Shown: in pieces, positions 41,747 to 51,020 of the stretch | Layout: every line of letters starts with the position of its first letter | How positions within the stretch are numbered: position 1 is the stretch's first letter | Origin: an uncultured Lachnospiraceae bacterium | Lineage (GTDB): Bacteria > Bacillota > Clostridia > Lachnospirales > Lachnospiraceae | Direction: 5' to 3' | DNA: 64,000 nucleotides | Assembly: GCA_900551115.1 (NCBI GenBank) | Contig: URUY01000020.1 | Coordinates: 4,042-68,041, forward strand | The notes under the pieces: generated by a model | Database searches by the model: none | Told to the model about the DNA's origin: nothing | What the model saw: only the letters and a program-made list of their open reading frames with translations | Position numbers and translations under genes: made by a program

Positions 41747-42814
41747 CTAATATTCCATTGCCTTCTCTTCACCGTTCATAACGCGCAGGCCACCCTGTGC
41801 CAGTGCAAGCAGCTCGTCCTCACCTGGGTATACCGTAAAGGGTGCAATCCATTCTGCTTTCTTTTTCAGGTTTTCAATTACCTCCGCACCGTAAGCAATA
41901 CCGCCGGTTACGATAATCCTGTCTACCTTACCCTCCAGAACGCATGCCATGGAGCCGATATCCTTTGCCACCTGATACAGGAATGCTTCCTTTACCTCTG
42001 CGGCATGGGCATCACCCTCGTTTGCCATTTTGGTAACGGTACGCATATCATTGGTACCAAGGTAAGCATTGAAGCCGCCCTTGCCCACGATTTTGCTGTA
42101 TACTTCCTTCTCCGTATATTTGCCGGAGAAGCACATCTTAATCAATGCACCGGAAGGAACCGCTCCTGCTCTTTCAGGAGAAAATGCACCGTCTCCGTCA
42201 AGCGCATTGAATACATCCACTATCCTGCCGTCTATATGAGCGCCTACAGATACGCCGCCTCCCATGTGTACAACAATAAGACGCAGTGCTTCATAGGGTC
42301 TGCCGATTTCTTTTGCATAGCGCTTTGCCACAGCCTTCTGGTTCAGTGCATGGAATACACTGGTCCTGGGAAGCTCGGGTACGCCTGAATATCTGGCTAC
42401 GGTCTGCAGCTCATCTACTACCACCGGGTCTACGATATAGGAAGGAACACCGATTTCATCACCGATTTCCCTTGCCAGAATACCGCCCAGATTGGATGCG
42501 TGCTGCCCCTGTCTGCCAACCATTAAATCCTCCAACAGGGTATCGGTAACCGCATAGGTGCCGCCGGGAATCGGCTTTAACATACCGCCGCGCCCTACTA
42601 CTACATCTAAAGCTTTCATATCAAAATTCTTTTCTGCAAGAAGGTCCGTAATGATTTTCTTGCGGAAATCCTTCTGGTCTACAATCATTGCATACTGACC
42701 GATTTCCTCAGTGCTGTGTCTTAATGTTTCCTCAAATAACAGGGTTTCATCCTCAAACACACCAATCTTGGTAGAGGTAGAACCGGGATTAATAATCAAA
42801 CTCTTAATGGACAT
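41747..42814 (-). CDS. buk: Butyrate kinase
   Basis: Final step of butyrate formation: butyryl-phosphate plus ADP gives butyrate plus ATP. 355 residues of the acetate/butyrate kinase fold: LIINPGSTSTKIGVFE at the start, GRGGMLKPIPGGTY, VVHMGGGVSVGAH and DRIIVTGGIAYG. Start set at ATG 42814 with AGGAGG upstream. An in-frame reading extends 30 codons to ATG 42904, overlapping the ptb stop as ATGA; see findings. Confidence 0.94.
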   Translation of the reverse strand: MSIKSLIINPGSTSTKIGVFEDETLLFEETLRHSTEEIGQYAMIVDQKDFRKKIITDLLAEKNFDMKALDVVVGRGGMLKPIPGGTYAVTDTLLEDLMVGRQGQHASNLGGILAREIGDEIGVPSYIVDPVVVDELQTVARYSGVPELPRTSVFHALNQKAVAKRYAKEIGRPYEALRLIVVHMGGGVSVGAHIDGRIVDVFNALDGDGAFSPERAGAVPSGALIKMCFSGKYTEKEVYSKIVGKGGFNAYLGTNDMRTVTKMANEGDAHAAEVKEAFLYQVAKDIGSMACVLEGKVDRIIVTGGIAYGAEVIENLKKKAEWIAPFTVYPGEDELLALAQGGLRVMNGEEKAMEY

Positions 42815-42900
42815 CTTTTTCCTCCTGCTTACTTTATGTGTAATCACTGCTTCCAAAACCTCTGCAGCTGTCTCTATCACGCCTTCTATAATATCTTCTG

Positions 42901-43824
42901 TCATGACCGGCTTTTTTTCATTTCTTCAGCAACTACTGCTGCAAGAGCCAGGGAATTTACCTTTGTCTCGAAGGTATCGGAACGGCTTGTTAAAATTACG
43001 GGAACCTTAGTACCGGTTAAAATACATCCGTTCTTTACCTGTACCATGTGTACGATTGCCTTGTATACCAGATTACCTGCATGGATATCCGGGAACAGCA
43101 GGATATCTGCATCCCCCTGAATCTTTCTGTCCGTTGCTCCCTTATGCTTTGCAGCTTCCGGTTCGATAGCCAAATCCAAAGAAAGAGGGCCATCCACGAT
43201 ACAGCCTGTAATCTCGCCGTTTTCGTTCATTTTTACCAGTTCTGCCGCCTCCACTGTTACAGGCATCTTGGGATTTACCACCTCTACCGCTGCAAGAGGT
43301 GCTACCTTAGGGCAGGAAACGCCGCATGCCTTTGCTACCGGCAGTGTGTTCTTAATAATATTTACCTTGTCCTCCAGCGTAGGATAAGTCATAAATGCTA
43401 CGTCCGTCAAAAACAGCAGTCTGTCAATGCCGGGAATTTCAAATACACAGACATGGGACAGAACACCGCCTGTACGCAGGCCGACTTCCTTGTCCAAAAC
43501 ACTCTTTAAGAAATTCTTTGAATCAATCAGCCCTTTCATATACATATCCGCTTTGCCGTCATGGGCCAGCTTTACCGCTTTTAAAGAAGCCTGTATCATA
43601 TCCGGCTCGTCAATAATTTCGTAATCCGTAAGGTCCATATCAATAGAAGCTGCTATTTCTCTGATTTGCGCTTCGTCACCTACAAGAATTGCATCTGCAA
43701 TGCCTCTTTTCTTTGCTTCCTTTACCGCTTCCAGTACTGCTTCATCCTGTGCAACGGATACAGCCACCTTTTTCATGCCGCACTCGCCCACTTTTGCAAT
43801 AATTTCATCAAAACCCTTTTTCAT
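42901..43824 (-). CDS. ptb: Phosphate butyryltransferase
   Basis: Converts butyryl-CoA and phosphate to butyryl-phosphate and CoA. 307 residues of the phosphotransacetylase family, with the phosphate/CoA-binding blocks DMYMKGLIDSKNFLKSVLDK, DGPLSLDLAI and FPDIHAGNLVYK. Directly upstream of buk, giving the standard ptb-buk pair. Its own promoter lies at 43889-43917. Confidence 0.94.
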   Translation of the reverse strand: MKKGFDEIIAKVGECGMKKVAVSVAQDEAVLEAVKEAKKRGIADAILVGDEAQIREIAASIDMDLTDYEIIDEPDMIQASLKAVKLAHDGKADMYMKGLIDSKNFLKSVLDKEVGLRTGGVLSHVCVFEIPGIDRLLFLTDVAFMTYPTLEDKVNIIKNTLPVAKACGVSCPKVAPLAAVEVVNPKMPVTVEAAELVKMNENGEITGCIVDGPLSLDLAIEPEAAKHKGATDRKIQGDADILLFPDIHAGNLVYKAIVHMVQVKNGCILTGTKVPVILTSRSDTFETKVNSLALAAVVAEEMKKSRS

Positions 43825-43888
43825 TTTTCAACCCTGCCTCTTTCCGCCCAAAAGGACCTCTTTCGTTCTAAAAAAATTCATCGTTAAA

Positions 43889-43917
43889 ATAATAACACAG
43901 TTGTATATAAAAATCAA
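43889..43917 (-). promoter_or_regulatory. Promoter of ptb-buk
   Basis: TTGATT, 17-base spacer, TATTAT with TG one base upstream, on the minus strand about 60 bases before the ptb ATG. Confidence 0.65.
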
Positions 43918-43989
43918 CCCGCGCAGGTCTAAGTTTCCGCAAATTTTCAATCCTTTTCACCCTTTTTCAGGGCAGAAACCTCCAATATA

Positions 43990-44472
43990 CTAAACGATAA
44001 TATCTGCAAACTCTGCTCCCGATGCCCGCAGCAAATCTTTTGGCGCCAGCGCAATCTGTGAGCCCAGCCTGCCGCCGCTGACTATCATAGTTTCAAGCAT
44101 CCCTGCCTGCTCTGCCACCCTTGTCACATACTGCTTCTTCATGCCTATAGCCGTACAGCCTCCACGGATATATCCCGTAACAGCATTGATGTCCTTAACA
44201 GGTATCATGGCAACAGATTTTTCCCCTACGGCCTTTGCCGCCTTTTTCAGGTTAAGCTCCTCCGCTATAGGCAGGACAAATACAAAGTAATTTTTGCTGC
44301 TTCCCCTGGTAACCAGCGTCTTATACACCTTTTCGTAGGGCAGGGAAAGCTTGTCCGCTATCTGTAGCCCGTCTATAAATTCTTCACAATCGTAGGTATA
44401 GTGTTCATAAGAGATTTTCATGGAATCTAAAATTCTCATGACATTGGTTTTCACATCTTTATTTTTAGCCAT
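43990..44472 (-). CDS. ybaK: Cys-tRNA(Pro) deacylase, YbaK/EbsC family
   Basis: Hydrolyses mischarged Cys-tRNA(Pro). 160 residues. Seen: the YEKVYKTLVTRG block with the conserved Lys, EELNLKKAAKAVGEKSVAM, and VTGYIRGGCTAIGMKK with the GGCxPxG-like loop. Last gene of a four-gene unit with the ABC system, 16 bases after the ABC-2 permease gene; the link is probably only transcriptional. Confidence 0.92.
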   Translation of the reverse strand: MAKNKDVKTNVMRILDSMKISYEHYTYDCEEFIDGLQIADKLSLPYEKVYKTLVTRGSSKNYFVFVLPIAEELNLKKAAKAVGEKSVAMIPVKDINAVTGYIRGGCTAIGMKKQYVTRVAEQAGMLETMIVSGGRLGSQIALAPKDLLRASGAEFADIIV

Positions 44473-44488
44473 TTAAGCTGCTCCTTTT

Positions 44489-46636
44489 CTAATATTTCAT
44501 AAAATATCCCGTAAAAAGAAGGGTCAGAAATCCTGCTGCCGCCCCGCATAACACCGCTCCAAGAACCGTGAACACCACCGTTTCCTTCCGTCTTTTATAA
44601 ACTCTGCCAGCCCTTATATCCGCCAGCGCTTCCATTGCACCTGCCGCCCCGCAAAGCACAATGCCTGCCGCTGCGGTAAACCGGGCAGGATAAAAAGAAA
44701 TGCCTGCACTCATACCCTCTGCTGCCTGCAAAGTCTGTCTTTCAAAAGAAAAGGTACTGCCGTCCGTCATTTTTTCGGTCAGTATACGGGCTGCCTGCTG
44801 TTTCAGTTCCTCTGTCCCTGCTGTCCCAATGACTTCTGCAAAATTTTCATTTTCTGCAATGTATCCTGCATACCACTCCGTCGATATTGCGTAAAAGATT
44901 CTTTCAAATAATACCTCATTTACTACATAAGTCAGCGTAGAATCTGCATCTTCATATGCCGTCACCGTCCAGTTTCCTTTTCCCTGTGAAATTGCATTTT
45001 GCAAGTCTTCCTGCAAAACATAACCGCATTCCGTTTTTCCCTGTATCACATTCCGTTTTACCTCTTCTTCGCTGTCACAGGAAATAAATTTTACCAATCC
45101 GGTATATTCCGAAAAAAGCGTCCGCAATGCTTCATCCGGCGTATAGACCGCCGCATAAACAGCCGTTTCTGACTGTTTCTCCAGTCTTACTGACATAAAA
45201 GAAAGCAACACTGTCATCGCCAGGCAGAGCAGAAAGCCTTTTCTCAATAACATGCGTTTTGTCAGTATAAAGAATATAAGCAGTCTGTTTTTCAAACCAT
45301 ATCCCTGTATGCCGTTCCCTGCTATGCCCGGATACTTTTGAGAGCTGTTCCCGCTCTTTTCCAAATACTGTATGCCGCCTTGCTTTTTATACCGGCAGAC
45401 CAGGCTGCTTTGCACGCCTTTCAAATCCCTCCCTGTAAAAACAGCTTCCGACAGATATCCCAAAAGCCACAGAATACCTGTACAGACAAGAAGTCCCGCT
45501 GCTGTTTTTGCAAAGTTTTCCTCTTGTCCGGTAAACAATACGGTAAATGCCGCTTTTATATAAGAAGAGGGTAAAAATACCGCTGCTTTTCCCATGGCAC
45601 GCGGCAGGAGAGCCGTCGGCACAAAGCAACCGGACGCATAGCCCAAAAGCAGTGCAGACATGCCCAAAAGCAATACCGCCGTCCGATGGCTGCCTGCCAG
45701 GCTATAGATAAGCTGCAGCCATACCGCCGTGCAGCATACGGCCAGGCACAGCAAAAGCAGGCTTTTTACGGAAATGGCTGTCTGCAATATCTGCCGGATA
45801 CCTCCTGTAAAAAGAAGCAGCATCGCAGGCAGCAGCACCACGAAAATAAGGCCTGCCGTAACCGCCGTACGTCCCGCAAGCTGTGCCCCTTTTAATATAC
45901 CCAGACGCTTTGCCAGCATCGTCTGCTCAAGTCTGCTTCTTTTTAAGAAACGCCCGAAAAACAGACCGGAAAGCAGCAGGTACACTGTAAAAAAGGAACT
46001 GCCGTAATAGACGGCAACGCTTTCGCTTCCGGTTGCCGACAATCTTTTTGTCTTAACGTACTGCTCTCTGTTTAAAAAAGCCCCCATGTTATAGGCATTT
46101 ATTTCCGCATACATATCCTCCAGCTTTTCCCCGTCTGTTCCGTAGAGAACCGCAAGTGCATGGGTGGCGTAGATTTCTGCCTGCGCCGTTTTCAGCATAC
46201 CGGTTCCGGCTGCTATAAGCTCTTCAAATACCAGTCCCAAAGGCGATGCATTATCAGACAGATACAGGCTTGCCGGTCTGTTGCTGCCTGTGAGAATCTC
46301 TTCCATGACATTCTCCGGTAAAACCAGCAGCGCTGCCAGTTCTCCCTCCCTAAGCAGCCGCTCTCCTTCTGCCTGCTCCACCGGCACAAGCTCACACCAC
46401 CCCTGCATGGATTTCATATTTTCCACAAATGAAACCGCCAGTCCGGTCAGCTTATCCGCCGGTGCAAAGTAGCCTATCCGTACCGGCGCCTCTTTGTGTC
46501 CGGCTACTATTTTCTGACCGCAAAAAACAATCATACCGGCTGCAAATGCCAGTATGACTGCTTTTGTCAGAATAGAAGGAAGCATTGCCGCCGCCCTTTT
46601 ATATTCCGTTTTCAGCCAAAAGAAATATGTTTTCAT
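44489..46636 (-). CDS. ABC-2-type transporter permease, fused double module
   Basis: 715 residues with two similar halves, each an N-terminal helix, a ~150-residue external domain and a cluster of membrane helices (first about 20-395, second about 445-715). This is the layout of ABC2_membrane_3-type exporter permeases, here joined in one chain. It should pair with the ATPase at 48396-49076. It starts 14 bases after the DUF6583-like gene. Substrate unknown. Confidence 0.75.
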   Translation of the reverse strand: MKTYFFWLKTEYKRAAAMLPSILTKAVILAFAAGMIVFCGQKIVAGHKEAPVRIGYFAPADKLTGLAVSFVENMKSMQGWCELVPVEQAEGERLLREGELAALLVLPENVMEEILTGSNRPASLYLSDNASPLGLVFEELIAAGTGMLKTAQAEIYATHALAVLYGTDGEKLEDMYAEINAYNMGAFLNREQYVKTKRLSATGSESVAVYYGSSFFTVYLLLSGLFFGRFLKRSRLEQTMLAKRLGILKGAQLAGRTAVTAGLIFVVLLPAMLLLFTGGIRQILQTAISVKSLLLLCLAVCCTAVWLQLIYSLAGSHRTAVLLLGMSALLLGYASGCFVPTALLPRAMGKAAVFLPSSYIKAAFTVLFTGQEENFAKTAAGLLVCTGILWLLGYLSEAVFTGRDLKGVQSSLVCRYKKQGGIQYLEKSGNSSQKYPGIAGNGIQGYGLKNRLLIFFILTKRMLLRKGFLLCLAMTVLLSFMSVRLEKQSETAVYAAVYTPDEALRTLFSEYTGLVKFISCDSEEEVKRNVIQGKTECGYVLQEDLQNAISQGKGNWTVTAYEDADSTLTYVVNEVLFERIFYAISTEWYAGYIAENENFAEVIGTAGTEELKQQAARILTEKMTDGSTFSFERQTLQAAEGMSAGISFYPARFTAAAGIVLCGAAGAMEALADIRAGRVYKRRKETVVFTVLGAVLCGAAAGFLTLLFTGYFMKY

Positions 46637-46650
46637 GGTTTCATCTTCAT

Positions 46651-48357
46651 TTAATACATCTGAAACAGGAAATCATACAAAGCATTTTCCATTTCCTCAA
46701 CCATAGCTGTAATTTCCTCTTCGCTCATACCAAAGAAATCCGTTGCATCAGAAGGCTCCGTAAAGCTTCCCGTAAAGGGGGCCATTGTCAGACTGCCAAA
46801 CATGGTAAAAACGGTTTCGTCATTCTCTGCAAAGCTAAGCTCTCCCAATTCCAAAGTAAAGCTCTCTCCCTTTACAATATCGGAAAAACCGCCTTTTACC
46901 TTAAATGCATAGCTGTCATAGTCATCGCCTACGGATAGCTCACAGGAAAATTCATCTTCTTCCAAATCCCAATCGCTTTCATACAGAAAATCCATTCCAA
47001 AACCGGACTCCACATTTTCCATATACAGCTTAAAGTCATTTGTATAAGTGTCCTTTGTAAGCTTTGCTTCCCGATCCACGGACATATCCACCGTTGCATT
47101 TTCTGTTTCCATCGTTACCGTACCGGACACCTCATCCAGTGCGCGCTCTTTCCCTGAAAATACAAGGTCAATTTCAAGGTTATTCAGCTCTGTGCCCTTA
47201 AACTTAATCTCATCCCCGGTTACAATACTGACGATGCGGTCCTGCTTATCCATATAAATAAGCAGCTCTACATCATTTTTAAACCTTGCAGAAAAAAGCA
47301 TCTCAAAGACTTCATCATACAGCTCTTCGATTTCTTCCTCATCCATATATTCGGCATATTCTGCCGCCTGCTCTTCAAGAGCCGCCTGCATATAGTCGCT
47401 GTATCTTATAGCGTCCCTGATATCTTCAATGGCCCGGTTTAAAGCCTCCTTATCCAATACCACACGTACACCGCCGCATTTTACAGTTTTGCCGCCACGT
47501 TCGATTTCCACCGTATCTTTGCTGTCCTCTACGGTCATGGTTGCCTGAATGTTTTCAAGGCTTTCTTTTATGGCCTTCTCCAAAGCATCATCAAATTCAT
47601 CATATTCACCCTTTTTTCCTGTATTAAATACATCATAGGAGAAATCCTCCGGCAAATCATAGTCAAGCAGCCAGGACCACTCGGAAGCGTTATAATCCTT
47701 ACCAAGCGTATCCAGATTAACAAAGTAGGTACCTTCTGCCCATCCCGGCAGACTGACATACATCTTGTCCCCTGCCACCATCAAATCAGCCTTAACTAAA
47801 TCAATATTGTACATATTCAATGCAATTTCCGAGTCCAAAAGCCTTTTTGTATTGTCATAGTCCATAAAAAAATCAATGCCCATAGTTGCCATATCGTCCG
47901 CAGGCACTGTAACGTTTAAGCTCATATCAAAGGTTGACGGCTCGGTCCACGTTTTTTCTGTCACAGATGCATAGTCTAATTTTTCCCCAATCGGAGCCGC
48001 ATAAGAGCCCAGTTCCTCTTCCAGGTTGACAAGTCCCTTTACAAGCCTTGCCTCCGGGGAACGGAATACCAGCTTATAAAGCAGGATGCCTCCTAAAGCA
48101 AGAAGCAGAATCACCATCCCTGCAATGACTGCAATAACGGCGCCTTTTCCCTTTTTTTCCTTTTTTTCCGGCTGTCCGTAAGCCGCGGGCATCACCGGCG
48201 GCATCTGCCCGTACTGATACATTGGCTGTTCTGTTGTCTGCTGCTGATACGGCTGCTCGCCTGTTGCCGGCTGCTGATACGGCTGCTCGCCTGTTGCCGG
48301 CTGCCCTGTTATCGGCTGCTCTGTTACCGGCTGCTGTTGTAAATTGTTTTCTTCCAT
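46651..48357 (-). CDS. DUF6583-like membrane-anchored protein with Gln/Pro-rich repeat N-terminus
   Basis: 568 residues. The cytoplasmic N-terminus (about 1-70) is Gln/Pro-rich with ATGEQPYQQ repeats, encoded by two exact 30-base copies at 48241-48300. One membrane helix (about 75-95) follows, then a large acidic external domain of about 470 residues with many strand-like stretches, resembling DUF6583. No enzymatic motif. It lies between an ABC ATPase gene and an ABC-2 permease gene with short gaps, so it may be an accessory or cargo-binding part of that transporter. Confidence 0.75.
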   Translation of the reverse strand: MEENNLQQQPVTEQPITGQPATGEQPYQQPATGEQPYQQQTTEQPMYQYGQMPPVMPAAYGQPEKKEKKGKGAVIAVIAGMVILLLALGGILLYKLVFRSPEARLVKGLVNLEEELGSYAAPIGEKLDYASVTEKTWTEPSTFDMSLNVTVPADDMATMGIDFFMDYDNTKRLLDSEIALNMYNIDLVKADLMVAGDKMYVSLPGWAEGTYFVNLDTLGKDYNASEWSWLLDYDLPEDFSYDVFNTGKKGEYDEFDDALEKAIKESLENIQATMTVEDSKDTVEIERGGKTVKCGGVRVVLDKEALNRAIEDIRDAIRYSDYMQAALEEQAAEYAEYMDEEEIEELYDEVFEMLFSARFKNDVELLIYMDKQDRIVSIVTGDEIKFKGTELNNLEIDLVFSGKERALDEVSGTVTMETENATVDMSVDREAKLTKDTYTNDFKLYMENVESGFGMDFLYESDWDLEEDEFSCELSVGDDYDSYAFKVKGGFSDIVKGESFTLELGELSFAENDETVFTMFGSLTMAPFTGSFTEPSDATDFFGMSEEEITAMVEEMENALYDFLFQMY

Positions 48358-48395
48358 CAGTTTTCTCCCTTTGTAAAATATATTCTGCGCGATAT

Positions 48396-49076
48396 CTATA
48401 GCTGCCGCATCAGCGCTTCTCCGCGCAATGCCCTGCCTATCTCACGGCACTCTCCTCCGGAGAGTGCGTATATCCTGTCGCAGATATCCAGTTCACTTTC
48501 CTCGTGTGTGGCAACCACTACCGTACCGCCCATTTCCTTGAACATTGTAAGGTATTTACGCACCCGGGCCTTTCCCGGCAAATCCAGGGCGGCTCCCGGC
48601 TCGTCAAGCAGTAACACGGACGGGCGGCCCGCCAATGCGCAGCCGATGCTGACCCTTTTTTTCATGCCGCCGGAAAGATTTCCTGCCTTGATACGGCACA
48701 TTTCGGAAATTCCCAAAAGCTTCAAAAAGCCCTCCTGCAGCTCCCACTCCAGTACGGCCTTATCCCGATACCATAAAAGCAGGTTATCCCTGACAGAAAG
48801 CTCTTCAATCAGGTTGCTCTCCTGCGGCACATAACCGGTATATTCCCTGAAAAGACGGCTCCCCTGCTTTCCCTGCGCAGGCTTTCCGTCAAAGGCTATC
48901 ATTCCCTTATCTGCAGACCGAAGCCCGGCAAGAATATTTAAAAAAGTGGACTTTCCGCAGCCGTTTGCGCCTACGATACCAACGCACTGCCCGGCATCAG
49001 CAGATAAATTCACCTTGTTCAGCACTTTTTTCCTGCCGTATGCACTTTCAATACCGCTTGCACAGATACGTTCCAT
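48396..49076 (-). CDS. ABC transporter ATP-binding protein
   Basis: 226-residue nucleotide-binding subunit. Walker A GANGCGKST, Q-loop YVPQESNLIE, signature LSGGMKKR, Walker B VLLLDEPGAAL and H-loop VVVATHEE. Start has GGAGCAGGA just upstream. First gene of an operon with the DUF6583-like protein, the ABC-2 permease and ybaK. Most likely an exporter ATPase. Confidence 0.92.
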   Translation of the reverse strand: MERICASGIESAYGRKKVLNKVNLSADAGQCVGIVGANGCGKSTFLNILAGLRSADKGMIAFDGKPAQGKQGSRLFREYTGYVPQESNLIEELSVRDNLLLWYRDKAVLEWELQEGFLKLLGISEMCRIKAGNLSGGMKKRVSIGCALAGRPSVLLLDEPGAALDLPGKARVRKYLTMFKEMGGTVVVATHEESELDICDRIYALSGGECREIGRALRGEALMRQL

Positions 49077-49140
49077 TCCTGCTCCTGTCTATGTAATAAA
49101 TATTCCTTATGATGTCGGCATGCACTGACTACACTACTAC

Positions 49141-49169
49141 ATAATAGCATATTTGCACCTTTTTGCACA
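49141..49169 (-). promoter_or_regulatory. Promoter of the ABC-DUF6583 operon
   Basis: TGTGCA, 17-base spacer, TATTAT with TG one base upstream, on the minus strand about 65 bases before the ATG. Two GTGCAAA half-repeats (at the -35 box and in the spacer) could bind a regulator. Confidence 0.45.
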
Positions 49170-49229
49170 GTACAAAAAACTGGCTGCTTTTCCGCTTTTT
49201 TCATATGATAAATGTCAAAAGCTGCAAAG

Positions 49230-51020
49230 CTACGTCAGCTGATAATTTTCAGCCTGGGAATGAAACAGCTTATAGTATAGGCTGTCACTTTTTTTCATCA
49301 GATTTTCATGGGTATCAAAATCTGCCACTGTGCCGCCGTCAATAATCAGTATTCTGTCGCAGAATACGCTGCTGCTCATCCGGTGAGAAATATAAAGAGC
49401 TGTTTTGTCTTCCACAAGAGAGTTGAATTTTTCATAAATTTCCGCTTCCGCAATGGGGTCAAGGGCACTGGCAGGCTCATCCAGTATTACTAAAGAACCG
49501 TCCTTATACAGGGCTCTTGCAATGGCAACCTTCTGACTTTCTCCGCCGGACATTTCAATACCGTCCTTGTCATACTCCCTGCCAAACCGGGAATCTGCTC
49601 CTTCCTTTAAGCTGTCAACCTTTTCCTTAAGACCTACCTCCTGTATCAGACGCAGCACCTTTTCTTTGTCCGCTCCGCTGTCTTTGCAGGAAATATTTTC
49701 ACTGATGGTATAATTAAAGAGGCGGTAATCCTGAAATACGGCAGCAATGGTCTGCATATAAGATTCATAATCATAGTCATAAATGCTTCTGCCGTTAATC
49801 AATATCTCGCCGCTATCTATCTTGTACATACGGCACAGCAGCTTTATCAGCGTAGATTTGCCTGCGCCGTTCAGCCCCACAATAGAAATCTTTTCCCCTC
49901 TTTGAATAGCAAAGGTAATATCCCGTAATACCGGGCTGTCCGCCCCCGGATAGGTAAAGGTAACCTTCCGAAACTCGATAGTCTCCACCATTCCCGGAAA
50001 AAGTGCTTTCCCGGATTCTGCCGTTTCCTCCGGCAGTGCCATAAATTCCATATACGGCTCCAGAAAAGAGAGAAGCTGCATGGTATATACCACGCATTCC
50101 CCTACTTTCCGCATAGAAGCAGAAAAATTAACAGCGGCTGAAACATACATGGTAAGGGAGCCAATACTGATTTGAGGTCCCAAATACAAGCCTCCGATGC
50201 TGCTGCCCAGCGTCCGAAGTCCCACATACAGGTAGCAGAACGCCGCTACGCAATCGTTGACCGCATTCATTCCTCCCAGGGAAATTCCTGCTTTTTCCCC
50301 CATTTTTTCAAATAAATTACAGGTTTCATCCACATATTCCCCAGTCCTTTTTAAGAACATATCACTGCAATCATACAGTCTGCAGTCCTTCTGGATACTT
50401 TTATCAAAGCCAAGCCCCAGATAATATCCGAATTTCCTGTTGATGGGAATCAATTCCTGTGTTATCAGCACCTGATACTTTGACATCCCTCTGTAAATAA
50501 GAAGCATGGCTGCAAGAGCAATCGCCAGCATAATAATTAACACCGGTCCTAAGGTTGCCATAATGGTAAGAAGTCCTGTCAGCGTGATGATACCCGTCAG
50601 CATCTCTGCTGTCATCCGAATCAGGTTGGCGGTAGCACCCTGATTGTTAATGGCAAAGACCGCCTTGTCCTTTAAGTCCAGATAATACGGTGTTTCCAGA
50701 TAAGAATATTCCAGCTTCATGATTTTTTCAGCCATGATCTGATTCATCCGATGATATACTACCGTACTGTTTACATCCAGATATTTTTTCAGTGTATTGG
50801 TCATAAGAGTCAGCAGAATATTACTGCCCACAATCAGACAGCCCCACAAAACAAGACCGAAAACTCTGTTTTCTCCCAATAGCTCCTCTATCAGATACTT
50901 TGGAAAAATAATGTTGCCAAACAGCCTTGCGCTTGTGAGTGCCGAATTTATTACTAACATAACAACGTAACCGGGCGCCACTTTTATAACCATTCCCAAA
51001 AAGCTTGTTAATTTTTTCAT
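49230..51020 (-). CDS. ABC exporter half-transporter (membrane plus ATPase domains)
   Basis: 596 residues: six-helix membrane domain (about 1-320) and nucleotide-binding domain with Walker A VGLNGAGKST, signature MSGGESQKVAIAR, Walker B LVILDEPASALD and H-loop SHRMSS. Its ATG overlaps the stop of the preceding ABC gene by 4 bases, so the two likely form a heterodimer. No signal for a peptidase domain. Cargo unknown; peptide or drug export is possible. Confidence 0.9.
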   Translation of the reverse strand: MKKLTSFLGMVIKVAPGYVVMLVINSALTSARLFGNIIFPKYLIEELLGENRVFGLVLWGCLIVGSNILLTLMTNTLKKYLDVNSTVVYHRMNQIMAEKIMKLEYSYLETPYYLDLKDKAVFAINNQGATANLIRMTAEMLTGIITLTGLLTIMATLGPVLIIMLAIALAAMLLIYRGMSKYQVLITQELIPINRKFGYYLGLGFDKSIQKDCRLYDCSDMFLKRTGEYVDETCNLFEKMGEKAGISLGGMNAVNDCVAAFCYLYVGLRTLGSSIGGLYLGPQISIGSLTMYVSAAVNFSASMRKVGECVVYTMQLLSFLEPYMEFMALPEETAESGKALFPGMVETIEFRKVTFTYPGADSPVLRDITFAIQRGEKISIVGLNGAGKSTLIKLLCRMYKIDSGEILINGRSIYDYDYESYMQTIAAVFQDYRLFNYTISENISCKDSGADKEKVLRLIQEVGLKEKVDSLKEGADSRFGREYDKDGIEMSGGESQKVAIARALYKDGSLVILDEPASALDPIAEAEIYEKFNSLVEDKTALYISHRMSSSVFCDRILIIDGGTVADFDTHENLMKKSDSLYYKLFHSQAENYQLT

